This document shows positions 21,711 to 29,349 of a stretch of 64,000 nt of DNA, piece after piece. The stretch lies in the NCBI GenBank assembly GCA_036397455.1, contig DASWIX010000042.1:62001-126000 (forward strand), read 5' to 3'. The translations under genes were made by a program, and so were the position numbers. The notes under the pieces were generated by a model. That model did not search any database, was not told the origin of the DNA, and worked only from the letters and a program-made list of their open reading frames with translations. Position 1 is the stretch's first letter. Each line of letters opens with the position of its first letter. The stretch is from JADFNB01 sp036397455 (GTDB lineage: Bacteria > Gemmatimonadota > Gemmatimonadetes > Gemmatimonadales > GWC2-71-9).

Positions 21711-23117
21711 ATGATGACCATCCGCCGCACCTCGCTCCAGTTCCTCATCGTGCTGTCGTTGCTCGCGGCCGGGGTCGCGCAGCGCTTCCTACCCACCGGC
21801 GGCGAGGGCACCCGCGTCTACGCGGATTCGCTCGTCACCACGCTCGCCGAGGCGCTGCTGGAGACCGCGAGCCTCCCGGGCCTCTCGGTGGCGGTGTTCC
21901 ACGAGGGACGGGTGGTGTACGCGCACGGCTTCGGGTTTGCCGATATCGAGCGGGCCCTCCCGGTCGATACGAGCACGCAGTTCCGCACCGCATCGGTGGC
22001 GAAGATCATCACGGCCACGGCATTGGCGCGGCTCTACCAGGCCGGTCGCATCGATCTTGATGCACCCATTCGCGGCTACGTGACGTTTCCGGGCGGGGAC
22101 GCGATCACGGCGCGGATGCTGGCGGGACACCTCGCGGGCATCGCCCACTACCAGGCCGACGACCGCATCGAGCGCGACCGCCACTACGTGAACGTGACTG
22201 AAGCACTCGACGTCTTCGCCGAGAGCCCGCGCGTTGGGCCGCCCGGCGCGCAATATCGCTACAGCACGCACGGCTATACGCTGTTGGCGGCGGTGATCGA
22301 ATCGGCAGCGGGCGTGCCGTTCCTCGACTTTCTGCGCCAGGCCGTGTTCGACTCGCTCGGCATGACGCATACCGGTCCCGATCTTCGCGCCGACCCGCCC
22401 GCAACCATGTCCCAGCTGTACTGGTCGCGGCGGGGTGCTCCCGCGCTCGTCCCGGCACCGGAAGACCCGAGTTACAAGTGGGCCGGCGGCGGGCTCATCT
22501 CGCGGCCGCTCGACCTGGTGCGGCTCGCCAACGGGTACTTCACCGGGTTCATCGATGATTCGATCCAGCGCGAGATGTTCACCAGTCAGCGCAGCGAGCG
22601 TGGCGAAGAGACCGGCGTCGGCATCGGCTGGCGCATCGGGACGGATTTCGCCGCGCGTCGTATCATTCATCACGCCGGCGCCATGGAAGGGGCGCGGAGC
22701 GTGCTCGTGATGTATCCGGACCTCGACGCCGCTATCGCCACCATGACCAACATCGTGTGGATTTCGTCGGTCGAGCGAAACGCCCAGCTGCTGTTCGAAG
22801 CGCTGCTCTTCGGCGAGCCGACGGCCGTGCCGCTGACCGGAGAGCATCCCTACCGTGGAACGCTCCGGGACCAACCGGCCGATGGGACGATACGTTTCGA
22901 CGGCACCGGGGGCGCGATCTCGATGCCGGACCCGTTCCGCGACTGGGTGCGCGACGCCGCGGTCGACTGGATGCCGTTTCACCGCGTACACGACGACCTC
23001 TATGCGCTCGTGACCCCGTACGGCATCTTCGACATGCGCATGGAGACGGGTCCGGACGGCGTGCGCGGCGAGGTCGACCTCACGCCCGACCGGCACTGGA
23101 TCTTCCGGACCAACTGA
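21711..23117 (+). CDS. LACTB-like serine hydrolase (class C beta-lactamase fold), exported
   Basis: The protein has 468 residues; an ATG-ATG doublet at 21711/21714 gives the start. The N-terminus (LQFLIVLSLLAAGVAQ) is a signal peptide or anchor. The catalytic S-x-x-K is S95-V-A-K98 in FRTASVAKI, the Tyr motif is Y184-S-T in QYRYSTHGYTLLAAVIE, and the third box is H-A-G in IIHHAGAMEG. The YSTHGYTLL signature is characteristic of mitochondrial LACTB and its bacterial relatives, which are peptidases rather than antibiotic-degrading lactamases. A C-terminal beta domain follows. It would act in the periplasm. A structured leader and two TTTTCCACA 9-mers lie upstream. Confidence 0.9.
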   Translation: MMTIRRTSLQFLIVLSLLAAGVAQRFLPTGGEGTRVYADSLVTTLAEALLETASLPGLSVAVFHEGRVVYAHGFGFADIERALPVDTSTQFRTASVAKIITATALARLYQAGRIDLDAPIRGYVTFPGGDAITARMLAGHLAGIAHYQADDRIERDRHYVNVTEALDVFAESPRVGPPGAQYRYSTHGYTLLAAVIESAAGVPFLDFLRQAVFDSLGMTHTGPDLRADPPATMSQLYWSRRGAPALVPAPEDPSYKWAGGGLISRPLDLVRLANGYFTGFIDDSIQREMFTSQRSERGEETGVGIGWRIGTDFAARRIIHHAGAMEGARSVLVMYPDLDAAIATMTNIVWISSVERNAQLLFEALLFGEPTAVPLTGEHPYRGTLRDQPADGTIRFDGTGGAISMPDPFRDWVRDAAVDWMPFHRVHDDLYALVTPYGIFDMRMETGPDGVRGEVDLTPDRHWIFRTN

Positions 23118-23132
23118 ATGCGGGAGGGTGTC

Positions 23133-23741
23133 ATGGCGTGGTGGGTGCGTGGACTGCTGTTCGAGAACTGCAACTGTCAGATCGTCTGTCCCGGCCACGT
23201 GCACTTCGATCAACTCTGCACGCATGAACGCTGCCTGGGATACTGGGGCATCGCGATGCATGAGGGACGATTCGGCGACGTCGACCTGGCCGGCCGCGCC
23301 GCCGTCGTCGCCTACGACAGTCCGCAGCACATGATCGACGGCGGCTGGACGCAGCGGCTCATCATCGACGAGTCGGCGACACCGGCGCAGCGCGATGCCG
23401 TCGAGGCGATCCTGAATGGCGATGCCGGCGGACCGTGGGCGGTCCTCGCGCGATTCGTCGGCCGGCGTGTCGAGACGCGCTACCTGCCTATTCAGATCGT
23501 CGACGACGCCAAATCGAAGGCGCTGCGCATCGGCGGCGTGGTCGAGGCGTCGCTCGAGGCGCTGCGCGGCCGCGATCGAGCGGGCGTCGTGACGTTCGAG
23601 AACATGTTCAACCAGATCCATGCGCCGAGCCAGGTCATTGCCCGTGGCTCGACCGCGTACGACGACGGTGAGATCCGTGTCACCACCCAAGGCACGCACG
23701 GCCTGTACTCGCAGTTCGAATGGACCGTCACCGATGCGTGA
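23133..23741 (+). CDS. DUF1326 protein
   Basis: The protein has 202 residues. ATG 23133 is preferred over ATG 23118 because GGGAGG precedes it at a proper distance. The cysteine-rich start (FENCNCQIVCPGHVHF, then C-T-H-E-R-C-L-G-Y-W-G) and later blocks (IDGGWTQRLIIDESATPAQRDAVEAIL, GGPWAVLARFVG) are the DUF1326 pattern. The N-terminal cysteines probably bind a metal or a cluster. The gene overlaps the following DUF2182 gene by eight bases, a pairing widespread in bacteria. Function is unknown. Confidence 0.88.
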   Translation: MAWWVRGLLFENCNCQIVCPGHVHFDQLCTHERCLGYWGIAMHEGRFGDVDLAGRAAVVAYDSPQHMIDGGWTQRLIIDESATPAQRDAVEAILNGDAGGPWAVLARFVGRRVETRYLPIQIVDDAKSKALRIGGVVEASLEALRGRDRAGVVTFENMFNQIHAPSQVIARGSTAYDDGEIRVTTQGTHGLYSQFEWTVTDA

Positions 23742-24432
23742 CGCGCTTGCCGCTCGGGTGAACGATCGCCGGGTGATCCTGGGCGGAGCGGCGGCGATGA
23801 CGGCGGCCGCGTGGGCGTATCTCGCCGTGTCCGCTCACCCCGGCGGTTTCGCTTTCGCGTTCATCGCGTGGACGGCCATGACGTTGGCGATGATGATGCC
23901 GGCCGTCACACCCTGGATCGTCGTGCTCTCGACCGACGATCGCTCGGCTCCAGGCGCGGCACCGGTCTTTCTGCTGGGCTACTTCCTGGTCTGGATGGTC
24001 TATGCGGCCACCGCGGCCGGCGCACAGGTCGGTGTCGCGCAAGCCGGACTCGTGCCACACGGGTCGCGCGTGGGCACGGCGGTTGGAGGTGCGGTGTTAC
24101 TCGGCGCCGGGGCGTTTCAGTTCACGCCGCTGAAGGCGGCGTGCCTCAGGCATTGTCGCTCACCGCTCTTGTACTTCATGCGTGCATGGCGCGACGGCCC
24201 GGTTGGCATCCTGTCGCTTGGCCTCAAACATGGCTTGTATTGTCTGGGGTGTTGCTGGGCGCTCATGGCGGTTGCGTTCGCCGTGGGGGTGATGAACCTC
24301 GCGTGGATGGCCGCGATCACGGTGCTGGTGTGCATCGAGAACGGCGCGCGGCATGGACCGCGCATGGGACGGGTCGCCGGCGGGCTGCTGGCCGGGTGGG
24401 GAACGTGGCTCATCGTGTCCGGGCTCTCGTGA
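23734..24432 (+). CDS. DUF2182 integral membrane protein (predicted metal-binding)
   Basis: The protein has 232 residues. ATG 23734 lies inside the end of the DUF1326 gene. Six or so hydrophobic helices are visible. Family motifs include WTAMTLAMMMPAVTPWI (the M-x-x-A-M-M-x-P signature), FTPLKAACLRHCRSPL (K-x-x-C-L-x-x-C-R-x-P), and GLKHGLYCLGCCWALM (G-x-x-C-x-G-C-C-W), which together form the putative metal site in the membrane. It is annotated in databases as a predicted metal-binding membrane protein without experimental function. Translational overlap with DUF1326 suggests a complex. Confidence 0.9.
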   Translation: MRDALAARVNDRRVILGGAAAMTAAAWAYLAVSAHPGGFAFAFIAWTAMTLAMMMPAVTPWIVVLSTDDRSAPGAAPVFLLGYFLVWMVYAATAAGAQVGVAQAGLVPHGSRVGTAVGGAVLLGAGAFQFTPLKAACLRHCRSPLLYFMRAWRDGPVGILSLGLKHGLYCLGCCWALMAVAFAVGVMNLAWMAAITVLVCIENGARHGPRMGRVAGGLLAGWGTWLIVSGLS

Positions 24433-24480
24433 ACCGCGGCGCAGGCCCCCATGCGCCGGCCGGTTCACGGCCTGAAGGCC
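24429..24480 (+). repeat. Nested hairpin at the DUF2182 stop plus TGAA-loop hairpin
   Basis: GTGAACCG (24429-24436, containing the TGA stop) pairs with CGGTTCAC (24461-24468) and encloses GGCGCA/TGCGCC. Directly after it GGCC-TGAA-GGCC (24469-24480) repeats the TGAA tetraloop design of the other intergenic elements. No T-run follows, so it may be a 3'-end stabiliser rather than a terminator. Confidence 0.5.
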
Positions 24481-24517
24481 ATGCGCGGCGCCGCGCGAGG
24501 CGTCGGAGCGAATGCGG

Positions 24518-25363
24518 ATGATCGCATCGATGCGGTACCCAACCGTCGCCGCACTCATCTTGTCACTCGGCGCGTGCGCCCCGGCCGAGCGCGTAGAGGT
24601 CTACCAGGTTGGCGGCGTGGTGACCGTCCGTTCAAACATCGCGCTGCCGCCCGCCGCCGTCATGTATGTCACGCTCGCGGACATCACGCGCTCCGACGTC
24701 CCGCCCACCATCCTCACGGAGGACACGGTGACCGTGCGCGGCGCGCCGCCGATCGCGTTCGAGCTGCCCGTTGCCCGGGCGCTGATCGACACGATGCGTC
24801 TGTACGCGGTGGCCGCGCGCATCATGGACGGCGCGGACGTTCTCTTCGCGAGCGTCACCAGCAAGCAGGTCCTCACCCAGGGCAACGCGTCCCGCATCGA
24901 ACTCGAGGTCGAGCCCGCGACCCTGATGGGGCCGCTGCCACGTCGCGCCGCGGACGTCGTGGCGGCCCTCGGTCGATTCGAACGGATCGACGGGAGCTGG
25001 CAGGAGGGAGAAGCGGCGTCACGCATCAGCGCCTACTTCGACAACGGCAATTTGCGCTACCTCGAGGAGCACATGGTGCTCGGCGAGGACGAGGCCTCCG
25101 CCGCCAACGCCTATTACTTCCAGCAGGGCGCGCTGTTCTACCACGAGTCCCTGCAACTCGTGCCGGCCCCGACCCCGCAGGATCCAACGGCGCAACGCGA
25201 AATTGCGATCCGGATGCTGTTCGGCCCGGACGGCTCGCTGGTCGAGTCGACCAAGTGGGTCGACGGCGTGCCGGCCCCGCTTGACGACGCCGAGCTGCGT
25301 CTGGCGCTCCGGCACGCCGCAACGCTGCGGAACGCGGCTATCCGGCTCGCGACCCAACCCTAG
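24518..25363 (+). CDS. YbaY/YscW-domain lipoprotein
   Basis: The protein has 281 residues. ATG 24518 is chosen because GGAG lies nine bases upstream; ATGs at 24512 and 24530 are alternatives. The lipobox L-G-A-C gives a lipidated Cys. The first domain (VTVRSNIALPPAAVMYVTLADITRSD, then APPIAFELPVARALID and YAVAARIMDGADVLFA) is the YbaY/YscW fold, known from type III secretion pilotins and outer-membrane lipoproteins. The second half (about 150-281) begins RFERIDGSWQEGE and contains a MORN-like strand (RISAYFDNGNLRYLEEHM); I do not recognise it. Probably anchored to the outer membrane. Confidence 0.82.
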   Translation: MIASMRYPTVAALILSLGACAPAERVEVYQVGGVVTVRSNIALPPAAVMYVTLADITRSDVPPTILTEDTVTVRGAPPIAFELPVARALIDTMRLYAVAARIMDGADVLFASVTSKQVLTQGNASRIELEVEPATLMGPLPRRAADVVAALGRFERIDGSWQEGEAASRISAYFDNGNLRYLEEHMVLGEDEASAANAYYFQQGALFYHESLQLVPAPTPQDPTAQREIAIRMLFGPDGSLVESTKWVDGVPAPLDDAELRLALRHAATLRNAAIRLATQP

Positions 25364-25491
25364 TCTCGCGCCCACCACCTCATCTTCCACCGCTGTAAAA
25401 CCGTTCAGATTCTTTACAATTCGCGACGGCTGCGCCCTCCCCGCGGATTCCCTGCGCAATCGGACTGTGCCAGCGTCCCGCAGAGTGTGAA

Positions 25492-25547
25492 TGTAAAGTA
25501 AATGTACAGTTAACGTACAGGTACCACGCAGAGAAAATTTCTATAAG
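25492..25547 (+). promoter_or_regulatory. PhoB/OmpR-type response-regulator promoter (four 11-bp direct repeats)
   Basis: TGTAAAG, TGTACAG, CGTACAG and the weaker CACGCAG start at 25492, 25503, 25514 and 25525, exactly 11 bp apart with AT-rich 4-base spacers in the first units. TATAAG at 25542 lies ten bases after the last unit, where the -10 box sits in PhoB-activated promoters that lack a -35 box. The DNA here is unusually AT-rich. The target is the small exported protein at 25655. Confidence 0.6.
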
Positions 25548-25654
25548 TGTATGTATATGAACGTATTAGAGTGAAGTCGCGCGCAGGTACGCACATTGCC
25601 TTATGAAGTGGCAGAACAAGCCGCAACGATTGCGGCTCGGCCACGGAGAAGGCG

Positions 25655-25984
25655 ATGCGGACCATCAAGCTGCTCACGACGACGATGCTCACGATGCTGG
25701 CACTGGCGGCCTTCTCGCACGCCGCGGAAGCCCAGAGCAGCGCGCGGGCACGGGTGACAGTGCGGGTGGTTCAGGTCAGTCTGCCGATGTCCCTGCTGGC
25801 TAGCACCGTCACGGAACTGGCCGCCGCGCCTGAGCCGGTGACGCGCCACCTTCCGGCGGGCGCCCGCGCCCGCGTGACGGACTCGATGGTCTCGCCAGCG
25901 GCAACGGCGACGCTCATGCCGGCGGATCCCAAGGCGCCTGTCGAGCGAGTCCGGACCATCACCTTCGAGTACGTGGCGAACTAG
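25655..25984 (+). CDS. Small exported protein of unknown function
   Basis: The protein has 109 residues, with GGAGAAGG before the ATG. A signal peptide (LLTTTMLTMLALAAFSHAAE, cleavage near A-E-A-Q) leaves a mature part of about 80 residues beginning SSARARVTVRVVQVSL. The rest is rich in Ala, Pro, Val and Thr (VTRHLPAGARARVTDSMVSP) and ends in a strand, RVRTITFEYVAN. No Cys is present and no family is recognised. The 5' UTR is about 100 bases long and the promoter looks response-regulator-dependent, so expression is probably conditional. Confidence 0.65.
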   Translation: MRTIKLLTTTMLTMLALAAFSHAAEAQSSARARVTVRVVQVSLPMSLLASTVTELAAAPEPVTRHLPAGARARVTDSMVSPAATATLMPADPKAPVERVRTITFEYVAN

Positions 25985-26294
25985 GCCCAGAGTACGCGTG
26001 CTGTGACACGCACGGGTACGAAAAAGGGGTCTTCGGGGTTTCGAGTGGGTGAATCGGAGCTTCAAACGTCGCCGGCGTCAATGCTCCATCAGCAACCGAA
26101 TGGTCGTGCTCGTCCGCCAGGTACTGCGTATGGTCGCGAGTGCGCGACAGTTTGCTCACGCGGAGCCACGAGCGCCGTGGCGCGGATCGCGGCGGAATCC
26201 GCCGACGTCTGCGCCATGACATCCGACGACCACAGACACAGTGCAGCGAGCCCCGCCAGCCAACACGGTTTTCACGCGTCCCCGACGAGTTCGG
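25985..26294. other. Intergenic stretch between convergent genes
   Basis: 310 bases without an intact gene. It holds a weak hairpin just after the exported-protein gene (GCGTG 25996-26000 with CACGC 26007-26011) and, on the minus strand, the remnant of an exported protein (26165-26275, listed separately). Nothing else is supported. Confidence 0.6.
26165..26275 (-). pseudogene. 5' remnant of an exported NTF2/lumazine-binding-like protein
   Basis: From GTG 26275 the first codons read V-K-T-V-L-A-G; a one-base shift then gives a complete signal peptide tail and mature start (LAALCLWSSDVMAQ, then TSADSAAIRATAL). A-D-S-A-A-I-R-x-x-A-L is the usual beginning of exported lumazine-binding/NTF2-like proteins, which continue D-Y-I-E-G-W-Y. 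Here the match ends and the frame closes soon after. It is probably the leftover of a gene co-transcribed with padR. Confidence 0.4.
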
Positions 26295-26861
26295 TTACAC
26301 GGCCGGTTCGGTAGTCAGGAGTTCGGCAATGTCGTCGGCCGCCCGATCGAGTATCTCCGCGATGCGACGGGCGCGCACATCGTCGCTGTCGAGGCGCCAC
26401 GCGGCCTTGTACGCCTGCGACACGACGTGTCCAATGGCCTTGTTGACCTCCGGCATCGGTTCGCCGACAAACCGGTCGATGGTCTCGGACACCCGATCGA
26501 AGATGTCCTCGACCGTGGAGCGGTGCTCCTCCAGAAACGCACGGCCCGCATCGTTGATCTCATACACCTTCTTGCCGTCAGCGTCGCGCGCGTCGACCAG
26601 CCCCTCGTCCTCCAACCACTGGAGGGTGGGATACACGGTGCCCGGCGACGGCTTATAGCAACCGCGCGTCCGCTCCTCCAGCGCCTTCATGACCTCGTAA
26701 CCGTGCATCGGCTTGTCACGCAGGATCTTGAGGATCACGTACTTCATATCCCCCGACTCGAACCACTGCCCACCGCCGCGCCGTCGCCGCCCGTGACGTC
26801 CAGCAGCAAAACCGAACCCAAACGGCCACACGAAATCCCATTCCGATCGTCTCCCACGCAT
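26295..26861 (-). CDS. PadR-family transcriptional repressor
   Basis: The protein has 188 residues from ATG 26861, preceded by GGAGG. An N-terminal stretch rich in Arg and Gly precedes the PadR winged helix: GDMKYVILKILRDKPMHGYEVMKAL, YKPSPGTVYPTLQWLEDEGLV and KKVYEINDAGRAFLEEH. The C-terminal part (about 120-188) is helical and typical of the PF03551-plus type seen in Gemmatimonadota and Actinobacteria, probably for dimerisation. PadR proteins respond to phenolics, drugs or envelope stress; no target gene is adjacent apart from the remnant downstream. A symmetric site upstream suggests autoregulation. Confidence 0.92.
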   Translation of the reverse strand: MRGRRSEWDFVWPFGFGFAAGRHGRRRRGGGQWFESGDMKYVILKILRDKPMHGYEVMKALEERTRGCYKPSPGTVYPTLQWLEDEGLVDARDADGKKVYEINDAGRAFLEEHRSTVEDIFDRVSETIDRFVGEPMPEVNKAIGHVVSQAYKAAWRLDSDDVRARRIAEILDRAADDIAELLTTEPAV

Positions 26862-26927
26862 TTGAATCCTCCCCCCGGGGCCCGAAACGCCCCGTTTCCG
26901 CCTGTTTCATAACGCGACATTACGCGT

Positions 26928-26962
26928 CGATACATCGTCACGATATATCGTAAGATGTATCG
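26928..26962 (-). promoter_or_regulatory. Symmetric operator upstream of padR
   Basis: CGATACATC (26928-26936) and its reverse complement GATGTATCG (26954-26962) flank the self-complementary decamer CGATATATCG (26941-26950). The TACAT/ATGTA arms resemble PadR operator half-sites. The site lies in an AT-rich pocket 67 bases before the padR start, where the promoter must be. Confidence 0.55.
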
Positions 26963-26994
26963 TGTCAACCCCCCCTGGAGCGCCGCACGAAAAA

Positions 26995-27840
26995 TCAGCG
27001 TGGTGGCTGGAGATCGAACCTGATGGCAATGGACGGCGCGGAATGCGTGAGCGCGCCAAGCGAGATGTAGGCTGCACCGGCCCGTGCGTACTCGCAGGCG
27101 GTGTCGGGCGTGATGCCGCCTGACGCCTCGATCTCGACCGTGTTTGGGCAGCGCCGGACCCACTCGGCGACCCGCGCGGGTGTCTGGTTATCCACCAGCA
27201 AGCGGCGGACACCGGCGGCGACCGCCGCGTCGAGCTGTTCGGTCGTCTCCACTTCGACGATGACCGGCATCCCCGCGGGAACCCCGTCGAGCACCGCGCC
27301 GAGCGACGTGCCCGCTGGCAGGAGCGCCCAGTGATTGTCCTTCAACAGTACGCCGTCGCCGAGCGAGAACCGATGGTTCACCCCACCTCCCATGCGCACC
27401 GCGTACTTCTCCAGCGCTCTGAGGCCCGGGGTGGTCTTTCGGGTATCGGTGATCTTCGCGGCCGTCCCGGACACGCCGTCGACCGCCCGGCGCGTGAGCG
27501 TCGCGATGCCGCACAGCCGTTGGAGGAAGTTCAGCGCCACGCGTTCCCCGGCGAGCAGCACCCGACTCGGCCCGGTGACCTCGGCGATCACGTCGCCGGG
27601 CCCTGCCCGTTCCCCGTCAGCCACGAGCAACCGGAAGGTCGCCGCCGGGTCGATCTGCGCGAAAACTTCCGCCGCCACCGGCCCGCCCGCGACGACGCAC
27701 GGTTGCTCGGCGACGAAGCGCCCGGACGCGGCGCGCGTGGCCAGCGCGCCCAACAGCTCGGTCGTGACGTCCGTATCGGCTTGGTCTTCGGCGAGCGCCC
27801 GGCTGACTTCGGCGGCGCCCAGGCGCTTAGCCAATCGCAA
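26995..27840 (-). CDS. nadC: Nicotinate-nucleotide pyrophosphorylase (carboxylating), quinolinate phosphoribosyltransferase
   Basis: The protein has about 281 residues. The frame opens at GTG 27867, but TTG 27840 or 27834 better fits the family start (LAKRLGAAEVSRALAEDQADTDVTT) and reduces overlap with nadA. NadC converts quinolinate and PRPP to nicotinate mononucleotide in de novo NAD synthesis. Signatures are GPSRVLLAGERVALNFLQRL-C-G-I-A-T, KITDTRKTTPGLRALEKYAV, GGGVNHRFSLGDGVLLKDNH (the Arg/His/Lys substrate pocket) and VEIEASGGI. It overlaps the 3' end of nadA, so the two are translationally coupled. nadB is not in the window. Confidence 0.95.
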   Translation of the reverse strand: MRLAKRLGAAEVSRALAEDQADTDVTTELLGALATRAASGRFVAEQPCVVAGGPVAAEVFAQIDPAATFRLLVADGERAGPGDVIAEVTGPSRVLLAGERVALNFLQRLCGIATLTRRAVDGVSGTAAKITDTRKTTPGLRALEKYAVRMGGGVNHRFSLGDGVLLKDNHWALLPAGTSLGAVLDGVPAGMPVIVEVETTEQLDAAVAAGVRRLLVDNQTPARVAEWVRRCPNTVEIEASGGITPDTACEYARAGAAYISLGALTHSAPSIAIRFDLQPPR

Positions 27841-28768
27841 GCATCCGATCGATGGCGAGACGCGCACGTGCGGCTGTGTCGGCGGGAACCGTGACCTCGT
27901 ACTTCAGATCGCGCAGTGAGTCACGCAGGTTCTCGAGGGTGATCATCTTCATGTAGCGGCACTCGGCCGATTCGGCGGCGGCCACGAACTCCTTGTGCGG
28001 ATTCTCCTTCCGCATGCGATACAGCACACCGGTCTCGGTCGCGACCACGAACCGCGTCGCGCTGGACTCGCGCGCCCGCGTCATCATCTGCTCGGTCGAA
28101 ACGATCCGCGTCCCGTTGCCGTTGATCCGCCCCTCGGCGTTCATGTAGTAGAGCGTGCTGGTCACGCAGCCGCACTCCGGATGCACGAGCACCTCGGCGT
28201 CCGGCATTGCCCGGCGTTTCTGCTCCACCACATCCGGCCCGAGCCCGGCATGCACGTGACATTCGCCGAGCCAAACGTCCATTGCGCGACCGGTGATCTC
28301 GCGCAGGTAGTTCCCCAGGAAGAAATCGGGCAGGAACATGATCGGGACGCCCGGCGGCACGGCCTCGATGATGGCGACGGCGTTGCCGGACGTGCAGCAG
28401 TAATCCGCCTCGGCCTTTACCTCGGCGGCGGTGTTCACGTAGGCCACGACCACGCCGTCAGGATGCGCCTCACGCCATTGGCGAACGTCCCGTGCCTGGA
28501 TCGTGTCGGCCAGCGAGCAGCCGGCCTTGAGGTCGGGGATCAGGACCGTCTTGCCGGGGTTGGCGATCGCGGCCGTTTCCGCCATGAAGTGCACGCCGCA
28601 GAGCACGATCAGGTCGGCATCGACCTCCGTGGCCTGCCGTGCGAGCTTCAGCGAGTCCGCCACCACGTCCGCCAAATCCTGGATTGCCGGGATCTGGTAG
28701 TTGTGGGCCAGAATCGCGGCGCCGCGTTCGGCTTTGAGGGCGTGGATTTCGTCTATCAGGTTCTGCAT
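27827..28768 (-). CDS. nadA: Quinolinate synthase
   Basis: The protein has 313 residues. NadA condenses iminoaspartate and dihydroxyacetone phosphate to quinolinate with a [4Fe-4S] cluster. Expected ligands are Cys84 (LKAGCSLAD), Cys170 (W-L-G-E-C-H-V-H) and the Cys in SAECRYMKMITLENL. Other conserved parts are AHNYQIPAIQDLADVVADSL, GVHFMAETAAI and VHPECGC. The start lies only nine bases after a terminator-like T-run, with an AGG ribosome site partly in a hairpin, which suggests leader control. nadC follows with overlap. L-aspartate oxidase or aspartate dehydrogenase must be encoded elsewhere. Confidence 0.96.
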   Translation of the reverse strand: MQNLIDEIHALKAERGAAILAHNYQIPAIQDLADVVADSLKLARQATEVDADLIVLCGVHFMAETAAIANPGKTVLIPDLKAGCSLADTIQARDVRQWREAHPDGVVVAYVNTAAEVKAEADYCCTSGNAVAIIEAVPPGVPIMFLPDFFLGNYLREITGRAMDVWLGECHVHAGLGPDVVEQKRRAMPDAEVLVHPECGCVTSTLYYMNAEGRINGNGTRIVSTEQMMTRARESSATRFVVATETGVLYRMRKENPHKEFVAAAESAECRYMKMITLENLRDSLRDLKYEVTVPADTAARARLAIDRMLAIG

Positions 28769-28814
28769 TCGACCTGAAAAATAACCGGGAGCCGGTCGAG
28801 CGCGGTACCCTCGA
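28769..28814 (-). promoter_or_regulatory. Compact nadA leader with mutually exclusive stems
   Basis: On the minus strand three stems compete: TCGAG/CTCGA (28814-28810 with 28800-28796), the terminator ACCGG/CCGGT (28796-28792 with 28788-28784), and TCGACC/GGTCGA (28799-28794 with 28774-28769), the last covering part of the ribosome site. It fills the gap between the DoxX stop and nadA. It is too short for a known riboswitch I recognise. Confidence 0.4.
28777..28796 (-). terminator. Intrinsic terminator-like hairpin before nadA
   Basis: ACCGG-CTC-CCGGT followed by TATTTTT on the minus strand, 22 bases after the DoxX stop. It could simply terminate the DoxX transcript, but its T-run ends eight bases before the nadA start codon, which leaves no room for a separate nadA promoter. 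Confidence 0.55.
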
Positions 28815-28817
28815 TCG

Positions 28818-29204
28818 TCAGACGATGTCTTTGGGCCACTCCTGGTAGGAGTAGTACGCGATCAACAAGGCCGCTCCGGCCAACGCGAGGTTCTTCAGGA
28901 AGTGCATCATCTGGTTCGCCCGCGCGCCAGGTTCCGCCTCCTTCCAGAACGCGTGCGTCAGCAGCGCCACCGCCATCAGATAGATCGCGAGCAGTCCGGC
29001 GCCGATGAACCGACTCCACCCGGTCGCGACCATCAACCCACCCGCCAGAATCACCAGCCCACTGACGATGGCCAGGGCTTTCTGGGCCGGCGCGCCGCCC
29101 CCCTGGGCCAAATGCCTCAGACCCATCGCCACAAAGAACGCGGCGAACAGGATTCGTCCAACGAGGTGCATCCACGGATAGAGAACCCAAGCCCATTCCG
29201 GCAT
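28818..29204 (-). CDS. DoxX-family membrane protein
   Basis: The protein has 128 residues from ATG 29204, which has AGGAGG upstream; the frame extends to 29267 without a site. Four hydrophobic helices are present: HLVGRILFAAFFVAMGLRHL, ALAIVSGLVILAGGLMVATG, IGAGLLAIYLMAVALLTHAF and KNLALAGAALLIAYYS. The pattern R-I-L-F-A-x-x-F-x-x-x-G and the late T-H-A-F-W match DoxX/DoxD-like proteins, which take part in redox or thiosulfate-linked membrane chemistry in some organisms; the exact role here is unknown. It is upstream of nadA with a hairpin between. Confidence 0.85.
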   Translation of the reverse strand: MPEWAWVLYPWMHLVGRILFAAFFVAMGLRHLAQGGGAPAQKALAIVSGLVILAGGLMVATGWSRFIGAGLLAIYLMAVALLTHAFWKEAEPGARANQMMHFLKNLALAGAALLIAYYSYQEWPKDIV

Positions 29205-29349
29205 GTTCAGCCTCCTGACCAGGACGACGCGGTGGTCACAGCGGTCGGGTGATTTCGTGCGTCCCAAGGATGCGAGAAACGGCCGGCAAGCGCAAACGCG
29301 GCTTCCGTGCCCGCCGCCGTCGCGCTAGGTTCGCAGCAACTTCCACCTG

